From Sextonia rubra (Eukaryota; Streptophyta; Magnoliopsida; Laurales; Lauraceae), in NCBI GenBank assembly GCA_037013555.1, contig JASUAD010000018.1, forward strand, positions 38,403,871-38,467,870: a DNA stretch of 64,000 bases, read 5' to 3'. Every line of letters starts with the position of its first letter. Position 1 is the first letter of the stretch. Position numbers and translations under genes: made by a program. Shown here one piece after another: positions 35,630-47,299 of the stretch. The notes below the pieces were generated by a model. It did not search any database. It was given only the letters and a program-made list of their open reading frames with translations, and was not told where the DNA came from.

Positions 35630-36759
35630 AGGAGCGCTAGATAGTGTAATACTGGGGAGAAGCAATTAATGTTACTTTTAAAAAGGAGAAAAAGTTTCTA
35701 TATGACTTTTTCCTCATTGGAGGATAGAAAGATGGCAGAAACGCCCCTTTTTAGAATGGGGCATTCCTGAGAATTTATATATATAGTGAGGTCTTGTGAC
35801 GATTGCACAGATCGATGTAAATAGTTGATCATCATTGTGACTGGGTTATCTTGATGCTGTGACCAGACTAACCACCTAATTTGTGACCGGGTTTTTCCAA
35901 TGATTTGACAAACTGATCACCCTATGTAGTAGTGCGTTGACACTCGATGCTTAACCTATGTGCATTGCTCATTTATGTAGCTTTTGGATTAGGGTTTCCT
36001 TTCCTTCTTATTAATGTTTATTTCTTTTCTCTCACATGATCATATCATCTTTACTCATTTTCGATATTTGTATATCTGTTATGGATTATGTCAATTTGCA
36101 TACCAACTACAATTGTAGTCTAATGATGCTGTACTTTGTGCATAGGTACTGAGTATACTTATCTCTATGAGGTTTCATTACAGATACATCAGGCGGCTAA
36201 GACTGATGTTGTTGAGTATGAATGATGTGCACACTGCATCTATTGGTGCGTTGTGTCCAACACATGAGCGACTTCAATTGTAAGAATAGATATTTATATT
36301 TCTGTTCGTCTACATTTTTAGTTGTTGCCATTTAATTAAACTATTTTTTAATTGTCTTTTTCAACTTTAGAAATGAATTTACATACCTACTCCGAATTGT
36401 CTATTGTACCATATGTTCTATTAGAGTTTTACTGTACTGATTGGTGAATTAACCAATATTGAATTTTACCTCGGACTACGATCCATGGTGGGACCATGAT
36501 TGGGAGCTACATGTTGTATTAAACACAAAAAAGTTTTAAATTGGCCATAATCTCACTTTAACTTGTTATCACTGTGAGAGATGTGACAGATGGTATTAGA
36601 GACTTGCACATTTCTAGAATTTAACTGGATGGGAACGTTAGGACGCTGGTGAGGATTCCAATTTCGTTAGATGGATTTTACATACTTAATGTAAAGTCTA
36701 TAGTATTGTTTTTTAGTAATGGTTTATAGGATCTAAACTTGTAAATTCTTTTACAGATC

Positions 36760-37890
36760 ATGGCATATCGTGGTACCCGATCTTAGGGTAATGGAGATGA
36801 TCCACCCAACCATATAGACGAGCATTTTAATCAGCTCTTTTAAGCCTTTTATGCAATCTTAGTCTACCCAGGTTGCGCAATAAGCAGCTTATGAGGCAGA
36901 GAGAGTTTGAAGTAGCGCAGGGAAAAAGAATAGCCAAGAGACTAATCTCCAAACCAAGGCTTGAGGATAGGATATTTAGGTGCCTTACCAAAGACAAACA
37001 AAATTCTCCCAACTAAGAACTAAACTCAAATTCTTATTCAATATCAATGTCTATATCTCATAAAAAAATTACATCTTTATTTATAACTAAGATGTGATCT
37101 AATAAAGGAAACAACTAATTCCAATCAAATAATAAGTCCTAAACCAAACGTGACTGGACTTGTCAAATATAAATAAAGCAATTAAAACTACTAATAATAG
37201 AATCTACTTTAATCTATTGGACTTTGGGCCTACGGGTATAGACTTTCAGATGGGGCCCATTAGTATGGCCTGCATAAGAGCTGCTAATGGGCTTTAAGAG
37301 TAAGCAGAAAACGCTGCAGAGAGAGCTCGAGCAAATGCCAATAGAGCTCAGGTAGAGGCAGATAGGGTCTCAGAGAGAGCTAGAGTAGTGGTTGACAAGG
37401 CTACAGAGAAAGCACAAGCAAAAACAGATAGGACAGCGTTCTAGGCCCAGTTACCTGCAGCAACAGATAGGGCATCACAGTTGATCCAAGTGACTATGCC
37501 ACCTTGGGAAGTGGATCCGAATGACCTTTTCGAGAAATTCAGGAAATGGTTCCCTCTGGAGTTCCATGGCATAGACGATCCAATGGTTGCAAATGACTTC
37601 GTTAAGCAGATGGAACAAATATTTGCAGTGTTAACGTGCACAGGCAAGCAACAGGTGGACTTGATAGCCTAAATGTTCCAAGGGATAGCAAACCAGTGGT
37701 GGAACTTGCTTAAGGCCATGGTCCAGGTAGTTACGGTGGTAGAGGTAGATGCGTGGAAGACTTTCATCACTGAGTTCATGGATAAGTTCATCCCTAAGTA
37801 CCTCAAAGATTAGAAGATAAAGAAGTTTGAGAACATGTCAGTGCAACAGTATGAGCAGCAGTTTACTAGACTATCCAAGTGCTTATTGGG
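36760..37890 (+). pseudogene. Ty3/gypsy gag relic (split by insertion)
   Basis: After an Ala/Arg/Glu-rich coil (37326-37440) the plus strand gives PWEVDPNDLFEKFRKWFP, then VANDFVKQMEQIF (37590), GIANQWWNLLKAM (37684), WKTFITEFMDKFIPKYL (37753) and YEQQFTRLSK (37850). This is the Retrotrans_gag core, whose WW and F-x-x-x-Y/F-x-P landmarks are visible. In-frame stops interrupt it (after VDLIA and in KYLKD). A zinc knuckle follows at 38075-38118 (CFRCKQQGDRVREC): the CX2CX4(H)X4C spacing is kept, but Asp replaces the zinc-binding His. Confidence 0.85.
36906..37325. mobile_element. ~420-bp insertion in gag flanked by a 10-bp direct repeat
   Basis: GCAGAGAGAG occurs at 36896-36905 and again at 37316-37325. 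Removing the sequence from 36906 through 37325 restores a continuous gag coil frame, which shows precise insertion into an existing element. The insert has no coding capacity. Its minus strand reads like an LTR leader and poly-A region (ATAAATAAAGATGTAAT, then GACATTGATATTGAATAAG), so a solo LTR with GAGAG as a 5-bp duplication is possible, but canonical TG...CA ends are not clear. The insert is about 410 bp plus one repeat copy. Confidence 0.7.
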
Positions 37891-38431
37891 TAGAGAGAAA
37901 AGTTAAGAAGACGGAGGAAGAGGTAGTTCTTTAAAGGTCAAGACAGCAGTATGTGTAGGCACAGCTTTTCGGGCAGCCTCAGCAAAAGAAACAGAAAACT
38001 CAGGATTAGAGTTCAGGGGCATAGCGGTGTGCGAGATGCAGCAAGAACCACCCAATTGATCAGTGTCATAGGCAGACGGGGGCTTGTTTTCGTTGTAAAC
38101 AGCAGGGGGATAGGGTACGAGAATGCCCAATGGAGGCAAAGAGCTTGCAGCATCTCAAGCTGCAGCGTCCCATGCTCCTGAGTAGCAGCAGCATTGGAGG
38201 CAAGCACCGACTAAGCTATAACAGCCTGATCAACAACCACCTCGAACACCTCAGTAGCTTCAGTACTGGGCACCCACACCATAGTACCGGCAGTTTAGGG
38301 GGCCAGCCCCATAACAACAGCAGGTTCAGGGCCAACAGGGCTACTTTTAGCAGTACAGGCTACAGTAGTCACTGCGAGGTCAAGAGAGACGACAGAGGCC
38401 ACCATATGGATAGGAGCTAAGGCCACAGCAG

Positions 38432-38870
38432 GTGGGCAAGGTGTTTCCAATCACCCACAAGGACGCTGATGCTTCAGGAGATGTCATGGAAAGTACTATC
38501 CTTATCTCCGAAGTAGAAGCTAAAGTTTTATTTGATTCTGGCTCCACCCATTCATTTGTATCACATTCATTTGTTAGACATTTGCATGGGGAGGTAGCGA
38601 GGTTAGATTTCATTTTGTTCATAAACACACCCATGGGCAGACAGGTCCAATGTCACCAGCATTTCCCTGGTACCACAGTTAAAATAAGAGAGTTCATTTT
38701 ACCAATAGATCTTTTTCTTCTTATGATGAATGACTTTGATGTCAGAACTGGGTATGGACTGGTTAGCCACATACAGAGCAGTGATGGATTGCTTCAACAA
38801 GATCATCAAGTTGAGATTGTGATCAGATAGTGTTGAGTTAGTTGAGCAAATAAAGCAGATTCAGACGAGC
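38432..38870 (+). pseudogene. Ty3/gypsy protease and RT-linker relic
   Basis: The retropepsin region shows VFPITHKDADASGDV, TILISEVEAKVLFDSGSTHS (catalytic DSG) and PIDLFLLMMNDFDV. A one-base shift follows at about 38740, after which the flap-end motif LGMDWLATYRAVMDC continues in another frame. At 38980-39080 (CESPDVFSEEVPGLTPIRQ) the segment that leads into RT is seen, then the homology ends. It cannot yield an intact protease-RT. Confidence 0.85.
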
Positions 38871-39092
38871 AAGATTTTAGCCTTGAGGGTAGATAGTTTA
38901 CTGAGGAGCGATTGTAAAGGTTATTTGGTGTTTATCATAGAGGATAAATAGTCAAAAGCGGTGGAGAATATACTCGTGGTTTGTGAGTCCCCGGATGTTT
39001 TTTCGGAAGAGGTTCCAGGTTTAACACCAATAAGACAGATGGACTTCACGATTAAGTCATCTCTAGGGACAGCACCAGTTCTATTTGTAAGG

Positions 39093-40418
39093 TAATTACC
39101 TCCTTTTCTTTTTTATTTTGCCCATTTTACCTTTGAGGACAACTCATTGAGTTATCTCTTGAGATAAAAATATAAAAGACAAGTTTCCCATGTGAATCCA
39201 ACCCAAAAAAGAAGTCTCGTATTAGGACAATGGAGCGTAGAATAGGCAGGTCATGATATGCCAAACCTGTTTATTACCTAGAATAAATTTGGTATTTTAC
39301 TACTTGTGGGGCACACTTTCTATAGGGATTTACTTTTAGATGGGCCTACTCAGGAAAAATTGAAATAAGATGGCTAGGATGGTACTTTTCTGCCTTTTTT
39401 CTTCTATAAGAATTGTTAAAATCAATATGTAAGGAAAATAGTTATAAGAATCTTCAGTTGTTGCAGTCATGATAGGAAAATAGAAATGGAAATACTTTTA
39501 ATTTTATTTCACTATTTCATGATTGTTCTGGTTCTATTATATATATATATATATATAAATATCGTTCCATGGCCACAGGATGAGGGATGCTTAAATGGCT
39601 TTCCTATTTGTACTTGAACATTCCTCTTTTTCATATGCTTTATGTTATTTGTATATTAATATATTCTAATATGGAAGTGTCCCTCATCCTATGATAAAGG
39701 ATGGATTTATACTAATATTCTCCTATGTATAAATTGTACATGCGTTTTTTTGTCCATCACAAGGTTATGATTCTTTTTGAATGGTAGATGTTTTTTAAAT
39801 GTAAGATGTGGAGATGATGATTATTTGGTTTCTCATAAATGAAGTCTCATAATTCAGAGACTTCCTATTTTTGTAAGAGGTTAAAAATGAAGAAGCAAAG
39901 GTTAATATTAAATGGAAAAATCCTTTAATTGGGATTGAATTAAGAAATATGGGAAATGATTGCCGAGCCATTCTTGTACATTGTTCAAAGGTCATTCTAC
40001 ATTGTTGCTTAACTAATATTGTTCACCACTCACCTCTTTAATAATCTTTCGGTGGAGGCGTAGAGCTCATTTAACCATGAGTTCCCATGCATTCAATACC
40101 TATGTATTTTATAAAAAAACAAAAAAGACTCTAAGATGATACCCACCAGTGGAAGGGGTGACTCACCTCACTAGTATCTTTTTCTCTTTCATTTGTTATT
40201 TTAAATCTGCTTATCTTTTATCACACTTTTATATGATTTAGTGACTAGCGTTGATACTTGTATTGGTGTCTTGTATTATGCATGCAATCTTGTTAAATTG
40301 TCAGAGTATAAAAATATGTTAGACATACATTAATGCTCGTTTATTGGCTACTTAATTAATTCAAATACATTTTATTTTTAGCTTTGATTATGTGATTCGG
40401 AAAATTAATTGGAGAATT
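39093..40418. other. AT-rich spacer between gypsy and CACTA relics
   Basis: There is no coding signal. It contains an (AT)n tract at 39539-39556. It may be leader or intron DNA of the following CACTA gene. Confidence 0.45.
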
Positions 40419-41307
40419 ATGCTTCGTCGAAGGAATAAGAAATCTAGTCAGAGCTCTTCTGTACAACCACCAGAGGCAGCATCTAAAACTCTGCCTATGC
40501 CTACTTCTATAGAGGTTGGGAGGAATGCTAGCAGGTCCAGTAAGATTACTTAAATTGTTAAATTAAAGCATACTAAGTTGTTGATTAGTATTGTACGGGA
40601 TTGCAAATATTATGTACTTGCTAATGTAGTCTTTCTTCTATTTTTTTCCTTTCATACTTCTAAAACAGGTTCTTAAATTGGGCAAAAGAGGACTTGATGA
40701 CGCACACAAGCCATTAAGCTATTGAACAGGAGGCCTAATTAATGATAAGCTAATTGTGCAGTTCAATGTTGAGGGACAGCCAATTGGAGAGAATGCTAAG
40801 GATTTTGCCATGTTATGTGGAGTAGTTGCAAGGACTACAGGTAATGCACCATTGCAAGTGGAGAAATGGGCCAACATTACACATCAATAAAAAAAAAAAA
40901 AAAGATGTGGAGGCATATTCTGGTAAACGGTTATGAATATTTTGGCATACTAGTTTTTCTCCTGCTTTAGTTGAGAGTGTGACTTGTTTTGTATTTTCAA
41001 CCTACTAGGAGTTCGCCATGGTTGATGAGGAGGGGAAGAAGTGGGTTACACAGAGTTCAGCAAAGAAGTATAGGGATTATAAAAAGGACTTAAAAGATAA
41101 GTATTATTCTCTGTGGAATATGGAGGAAAAGAGACTTCAACATCTACCCCCAGACATTTCGAGTGATGATTGGGCCAGGCTCGTGAGATAATTGGGCACT
41201 CCAGAGGTGCAAGTATGGAACCGTTATGACAAAGTTCGCCCAAAGGGAGATTTTTTGCTTACATCTTTTAATTATTAGATTTTGTTAGACATATGTAGGC
41301 TATAGCA

Positions 41308-41340
<33 letters not shown>

Positions 41341-42200
41341 GTCAATTGTAGTAAGCAAACGGAGAAACATACTGGTAGGACTAAGAGTTTTGCTCACTAC
41401 AGAGACGATGAGGTATATGAGTTCTCTATATTACTTATTGTTTTAGAATGAATTTTAACATGCAACTTTATAATGAAATTAACTTCGTACAAGGATAGAC
41501 TCAGAGTAGGACCGATAGGACTATACCTTCTAAAGCGGATATCTTCATTCACACCCAAATGCGAAAGGATGGGACTCCTGCTGATGAAAAATTTGTAGAA
41601 ATTATCATACATGAGATATTAATTTTAGAAATAAATTTTAATTTTTACATAATGTTACTAATTATTTTTAATACAGTCAAAGTTTAGGAAGCTAACAGCA
41701 ACACAGGAGGGAGGAACTTCTGACTCCATAAGTGAAGACATCTATACCCAAGTTATGGGACCAGAGTAGCATGGTCGTGCACGCAGATATGGGCTAGGTC
41801 CAATCCCCACTTCAGTGTTTGGCTCCACATCTAGCCAGTCTAGGGCTGAGGTTGAGGAGATGCGTAATGAACTGCATGCCATGCGCCATAATTTGGAGGA
41901 ATGGAAGATGAAGAAAGAAGAAGAAAAATGTGCACATTTGGAAGAGTGGAAGAGGAAGCAGGAAGAAGAAATGTGTGCATATATGGAAAAGATGCAATTA
42001 ATGCAAGTTAATATAGTGCAAATGATACAACAGATATTTGGCCAGCGACAGGATCCCTCCAGTGGGGGTAAGTCTATTATTTATTATTAACTTATTATCA
42101 CTTATTCCGTTTATAATGTTTGTAAGAGGATAATCTAATTTACCTTTCTTTGCTTTTCAGGGAGCAGATGGATGATCAAGCAAAAGTCATTTTAGTTTTA
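40419..42200 (+). pseudogene. CACTA (En/Spm) transposase-like gene relic, Transposase_24 family
   Basis: Several exon-like blocks follow the family order. These are MLRRRNKKSSQSSS (40419), an unnamed block with QPIGENAKDFAMLCGVVART (40775-40838), KKWVTQSSAKKYRDYKKDLK (41037-41097), SSDDWARLVR-stop-LGTPEVQ (41162-41212), a block with TGRTKSFAHYRDDE (41370-41412), HTQMRKDGTPADEKFVEI (41551-41604), YGLGPIPTSVFGSTSSQ (41788-41839) and a Glu/Lys-rich coiled coil to 42090. These are hallmarks of the Transposase_24/PtTA family carried by plant CACTA elements. Stops at 41190 and 41770 and shifts make it a relic. CACTA terminal repeats were not found. Confidence 0.82.
41308..41339. repeat. (AAT)n microsatellite
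   Basis: About ten AAT units in a putative intron of the CACTA relic. Confidence 0.95.
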
Positions 42201-42636
42201 GATTTTTTTTATAACAATGGTAAGTAGTTTTGAATTATGATAATATCTGGCTTGTGTATAAGATTTTGGGTTGTGATCATGGAGATTGCGGGAGACGGAC
42301 AATTGTGCTTTTGTTTTTTATTATTAAACTTGTGTCATCTTCTTTTCCTGAATGATTACCATTTCAAAAGTAATCTAATGTTGTTTTTTAGTTTGTGTAG
42401 TGTCATCTTCCTTTCCATTAGACTCAGCTGAGCCCAAGCTACTCGATAGGTACTGAATCTGGTCCAACCTGGCCAAGTTTTATAACGCTCTTTCTGTGGG
42501 TATTTTAACAAATACAGGAATGAACTAAATTATAGGCATAGAAAACCCCATGACAAATAATAACGATCAAGAAATATCGGCATCGTGTGGTGCGAAAATT
42601 TGGGATTTTAACTGGGATTTCTTTTTTTCTTAGGGA

Positions 42637-42910
42637 AAAAAACTTCTGTTAGAACTTGAGGCATCTCACGGGCAAGTTTTAAAAGAAGTATGAACGTAAG
42701 TGACATGTTTCTCCCAATTGGTTTTTATGTGAGATTTTTCGTTTTTTTTCACTTACTGTATGTTTATAGTTGAAATGTTGGTGCAGCTACTATTGGTGTT
42801 CAAGTTCATCCCTCGGACTTCTTCACAAACCGTGGGAAGGTCAGGTTTTATTGATGGGATACTGCTGGCCAAGAGAAATTTGGTGGTCTTAGAGAAGGAT
42901 ACTAGTTAGT
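42637..42910 (+). pseudogene. RAN: Ran GTPase gene fragment, two exons with intron
   Basis: Exon-like 42637-42695 follows TTCTTAG and reads GKKTSVRT, then after a shift HLTGKF-stop-KKYE. A GTAAGT...GTGCAG intron (42696-42786) follows. Exon 42787-42910 then reads PTIGVQVHPSDFFTNRGK, VRFY-stop-WDTAGQEKFGGLREGY. This is the P-loop end, switch I and the DTAGQE switch II region of Ran, the small GTPase of nuclear transport. The junction codon splits C|CT as expected for proline. Two stop codons and a frameshift make it dead; the rest of Ran is absent. The retained intron excludes a processed copy. Confidence 0.85.
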
Positions 42911-43439
42911 GGTCTATGGATGATCTGCTGAAAATTTTCAGTTTTATGCATGTTGACAGTGTGATTGACAGGATAATGCTAAGAAGCCGATGATGCATGT
43001 TAATAATGCTAGGGCTGTTATTCTGGTTCCTATAACATTTTCATGTGATTGGAAAGTCTTTCCATGTGTCTCCAAGTCATTTTCTAGGGTTCCCACTTAA
43101 TGATTCTATCCATAACATTTTCTAGGGTTCCCACTTATCTTTCTTCCCATGTGTTTTCAAAATCTCCAAGTCTAATGTATTACTCAAAAACCAGTTTTCA
43201 ATGGTAAACAAAAAAAAAAAAAAAAATTACAAGTTCCCCATATTGAAAACCTTGAAGTCCAGGAAGAACAAAGCCACATAAGATTATACACCATATAACT
43301 CTCCAGGTACATACAGGGATGCAATTCTATGCAAGTGGGTCATAAACGTAGATGTATATGCTTCATTCATTATTAACCTCGTAGCCCCGTAAAAAAGTAA
43401 TTGAGCTGACTTTTGGTCAATTTTGGGTGAGAACTTCAG

Positions 43440-44606
43440 GCCGATGGACATTGCCAAGGACTTTGAAGCAAGTGAAGCTTGTTGTCCAATAAGCTAAATG
43501 GAAGATGGTTTGGCCGTTGGATTGCTTTCATGAAGCAAGATGACTACTTGTGCGGCTGTTGTAAATGGGTAGTTTGCTGGCTTGAATTGTAGCTTCCTTC
43601 TCTCTCACCACCGGAGCATCATTAGGATCCTGTAGATAGCGGTACATTAGGTAAAAGTAGGAAGATAAAGGAAGGCAAACCGTCACAAGCTGTGTTTGAG
43701 CATACAGGAATTTTTTTTTTTCATATTGGTAAGACAATAATATACTAAAAAAATCCTTTGTTGTCATAAAACAAGCAGTTAAAAAAAATCCTGTATCCAA
43801 GTGCAAATATGGAACACTTCATAGTAGTGAAGGAACTCAATCAGATGTTTCTACTGTACCAAAAACTAGATCGCTATACAGAGGTCCAGCATCAGTAACG
43901 AATACAAGTGATCTCACAAATCGATTGGGCTGCCCCCCTTCTCATCGCTTTACATCGGTAGTTAGTTATTGGTAGCACCATGTACATGAAATGGAAATGC
44001 AAAATGTACTGAAAATGGTAGGAAGCTCCATATACCAAAAATCAGTTTCCGTAAATCTGCTAGACTAGAAGTCCTCAACACCTTCAGCTTCGCAATGAAT
44101 TTCCCAGGATATTCTTTCATGCTTCCCATTTTACATACACTTCAAGCACTCCAACTTCATCATTGCTGGGCCTATTTTCCTTGGACTCTTTCAAATTTTC
44201 AGAACTGTGTTTTTTGTTTGACTGGGCGTCTATTACTTTCTGCTCCCCTTGAATGTTAATTCTGCTTCCACTGATGTTGTTGCTTGCAGTTCCATCTGCA
44301 AAGAGTAGTGTATGATTTGAGCTCTGCCTGTGCAATGGTTTTAAGTGGGGACGTTTCTTTTGGTTTTGTTATAAATTCCTCTCTGACCACCACAGGAGAT
44401 AATCTGACGGCAGTAGATTCGGATCTTTTCTTGGAAGGCATGGGGATGCTAACATGTTGAGCTAGCTCTGTGTGTTTCCCGCAGAGCATGAAAATATTTT
44501 GAATTCTTGTTCTTCTAGCAGATGCTGCACCATTTTCATTCTCCATTCTGGTTCTGCTAGATCTGAATACATCTATTTTGTGAAGACTAAAGATGGGCAC
44601 CCTTAA
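43440..44606 (-). pseudogene. Kinesin KIN-10A (PAKRP2) 3'-end fragment
   Basis: Minus-strand segments match the tail of plant KIN-10A/PAKRP2, a phragmoplast-associated kinesin. They are NGAASARRTRIQNIFMLCGK (44530-44471), LAQHVSIPMPSKKRSE, DEVGVLEVYVKWEA (44163-44118), and after a one-base shift KEYPGKFIAKLKVLR and TSSLADLRKLI (to about 44048). A TCTACAG acceptor and the block DPNDAPVVREKEATIQASKL (43625-43566) to SSHLAS follow. The exon encoding the stretch between LRKLI and the DP block is missing. Frameshifts interrupt it and no motor domain is present. Introns are retained. The identification rests on recall of the Arabidopsis protein. Confidence 0.78.
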
Positions 44607-45084
44607 TCAAGAAGATCTATTTTGTGCCAGTAAGGCACTGAATATGAGACAAAGGTCAAAGGTGGTCAGACGAAAGAAAAAAAAAGCTGCATCAAAGAGC
44701 GCTGCCAAACCAAGAGGATCATAGGAACCAAAGTTGAAATACTGTATAAGTCACCCATCCGTATGTCATCTCCAAACTTTGTTGATGAAGATTTCAACTC
44801 TGTGCCAATATAAGATTTATTCTCAATTTCTCTATACCAAGAGGTGCTATCCACACCACAACCACATGTGGACCAACCTATCACCGTACATTCTCCACCG
44901 ACTCCTACAATTGCATCATTGGTTTGGAGACTCAGAACACTTGCCACGTACGAGAAAAGTCTCGGAGAAGTTTGATGACTTTTGATCACTAGTTGATGTC
45001 ATCAGAATATAATCTAAATGATCAAGACAAGGAAATTCTCAAAGGCTTCTTGAGGTACTTTACACAGAGGAAAGACGAACTAGA

Positions 45085-45205
45085 CGAAAGTCCCCCTTCT
45101 ATGCATATCAAGAGAAATCCCTCTTCTATGTGTATAAATAGAAATCGCTAGCTGTACAAGAGGATAAGTGAAAGTCCCTCTTCTATATGTATAAATAGAA
45201 ATCTA
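45085..45205. repeat. Short tandem repeat around CCCTCTTCTAT
   Basis: Variants of TCCCTCTTCTATGTGTATAA followed by ATAGAAATC appear three times (about 45090, 45118 and 45173). Confidence 0.7.
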
Positions 45206-45297
45206 CACTGTAAAAAATTAGAAATAAATACTTACACTACATCAATACAATTATCTCAAATATATTAAAGAATAAACAAATTTCTTAACTAACTCAC

Positions 45298-47231
45298 CTC
45301 TGGTATAGCTTCGATGTCATCATCTTCATTCAAATTTCTTTTCAACACTGTCCTAAATCATACTCCTAATTCCGTATCTATTGCTTCGGTGTGGTGTTGG
45401 GCATTGAGATAGTAGAATTCAGAATTTAAAAAACTAACCTACATTGAAAAACATAGAACATACAATGAGTTAAATTGTTAATGAGTAAAAAAAAAAGCAT
45501 TTAAAGAATTATATTAAATAGTTAACTACCTGCAGCATGCAATGGATGGTGCAGCTGATCGTTTCATCGAGCATCAATAATTTTTATGTATTCTTCATGA
45601 TATCTGCAATTTTCTATAACGGCTCGCTTTGCCTAATCCATTGCTTCATAAATGTACCCCATCATTGGCTTTTCATCACCATCTACAAGCCGCAGCACTT
45701 CTACTAAAGGTTGATATACCTTTAATATATTCTCTACTTTGACCTAAAATTTATTATCCCTCATTAAAATTGGGATAGCAAACACTGGACCACTTGTTGC
45801 ATTGCTCCATTTCGAACAAAGTCATTCTTCTAATGCAAACATTTGAATTAGTTTTGTCCTCCATCTTCCTAGGCTTTCCATAGCAATGAAATGGGTAGCA
45901 AATCTAGTAGATGCCGAACGCACCAGGGGATGATTTCTTGTTTATCTCTTCATCAGGCTTAAGAGAAATGAATGGTCATATGTAAACCTTGCAATGCCCC
46001 TACATGCTTTGATCAAGCAGCCATAGTTTTCTTCTTTCAAATATCTTCCATTATAAGGTCAACGCAATGTGCTGTACATGGGGTCCAAAATAAATTCATC
46101 CTTTTTTCCATTAACTATTTACCGACCTTCTTAAAATTGCCTTCATTGTTTGTCACAATCTAGACAATGCTATCTACAACTTTACCCATAAGCCTATAAA
46201 TATAAATTGCTATCAATTTTTGTTCAAATGCATCAGCGGACTTCACAAAGACAGTACCAACGACAGAATACACCAAAAAGTTGATTAATTGTGTTTAGGT
46301 GCCGCTTGCCCACTCGTCAAACATAATAGTGAGTCAAGTGACCTCATTCTACCCCAACATGGGCCTAAACATTTCCACCCAAGCCCTGATTTCTTTATAC
46401 TTTTCTTCAAGGTAATGGGTCACCACGTCATACATGGAGTGCGCCTTATACCTCGCCCAGCTTGAGCCGCAACATCAAGAATTGTTCGGAAATAAGGAGA
46501 ATCAATTGTGGTAGAGGGTATGTTCTTATGAATTAGCCATTTGCTGTAGCTTTTGCAGCCTTCATAACACGTTTGATGACATTTGAGATTTTTGGTCACT
46601 TAGTTGCCTCCGATCTATGTACTAGAGAATCAACAAAGCCAACTCCTCTTCCAGTTTATGTAGGTGCAGCACCTCGAGTAGAAATAATCTCTACATCATT
46701 ATCCCATTGTCGGGTGCTAAATGCACTATGCATTGCTCCAGCAATGCCCTTGCCCTTGCTTGCTGCACCAAATGAGCCACTTGCATCATAGTTTCTACCT
46801 TGACTATATGCTCGACGCTCTGCTTCTTGGTGCGACACGAGGAACTCTCGGCGTATAGCCATCATTTGGGGGTCTTCATCCTCATCATCAGAACCACCAA
46901 AAGCTTCATCCCCAATTACATCATATAGTGCTACATTAACAGCTTGCTACCTCTTCTCTTTAATTTGTACTCTTTTCTGTTTTCTTTGATTCAATAAATT
47001 TCTCACTTGCTCCCAACTTCTTTGGCAGCTTCAAGACACCCTGCAACATTGCCATGCACATCGGCCAAATGTTGCTTAAATCTTGTAATGCCTCCATTGG
47101 TCACTTTGCGACAACACTTGCACATAATCTTCAACCGATTGTTTTCAATTATCTGACCATAATTCCATGCAAGATCTATCTCACATGGCATTTTCTCACG
47201 ATGTCTTTGACATGTGTCACAATAGAACACC
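45298..47231 (-). pseudogene. hAT transposase relic with BED zinc finger and DUF659
   Basis: From 47231 downward: a TTTTTTAG acceptor and VFYCDTCQRHREKMPCEIDL, BED-type finger residues KIMCKCCRKVTNGGITRFKQ (47135-47076), then MMAIRREFLVSHQEAERRAY (46865-46806). A DUF659 core follows (VYSVVGTVFVKSADA near 46290-46240; FWTPCTAHCVDLIMED near 46090-46035). Next come VEVLRLVDGDEKPMMGYIYE (45706-45647) and HPLHAAG. An intron (45534 donor GTAGTT to about 45440 acceptor) precedes LNSEFYYLNAQHHTEAIDTE. It contains stops and shifts throughout, and the C-terminal dimerisation domain is missing. This is a different hAT lineage from the copy at 8.7-10.5 kb. Confidence 0.85.
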
Positions 47232-47299
47232 TAAAAAATATACAAAAGTAATAGGTTAAAATTTAAATAAATTTTAAAAACATAAAAAACATAGATGAA

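Larger units (their letters stand above)
33906..36588 (+). mobile_element. Probable 5' LTR of Ty3/gypsy element (~2.7 kb)
   Basis: The right edge is set by the primer-binding-like site TGGTATTAGAGAC at 36591, just after GTGACA. The left edge, TGTAACATTC at 33906, is chosen because plant gypsy LTRs commonly start TGTAACA; it is a proposal only. The size would fit Del/Tekay-type elements. The 3' LTR is absent, so neither LTR identity nor target duplication can be tested. It contains a LINE tail (34655-34748) and an (AT)n tract (35603-35629). Confidence 0.45.
36591..39092 (+). mobile_element. Truncated Ty3/gypsy retrotransposon: PBS, gag, protease, RT start
   Basis: The element reads PBS (36591-36603), gag (from ATG 36760), a zinc knuckle, protease, and a stub of the RT linker, then stops abruptly at about 39092. 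The palm of RT, RNase H, integrase and 3' LTR are missing. Stops and frameshifts occur throughout, so it is not autonomous. Order and motifs are those of plant chromovirus-type gypsy elements. A ~420-bp insertion splits gag at 36906. Confidence 0.85.

Noticed and set aside
39093..46000. Terminal inverted repeats (CACTACAAGAAAA type) for the CACTA relic
   Set aside because: Looked for on both sides of the transposase gene and not found; the element's borders stay unknown.
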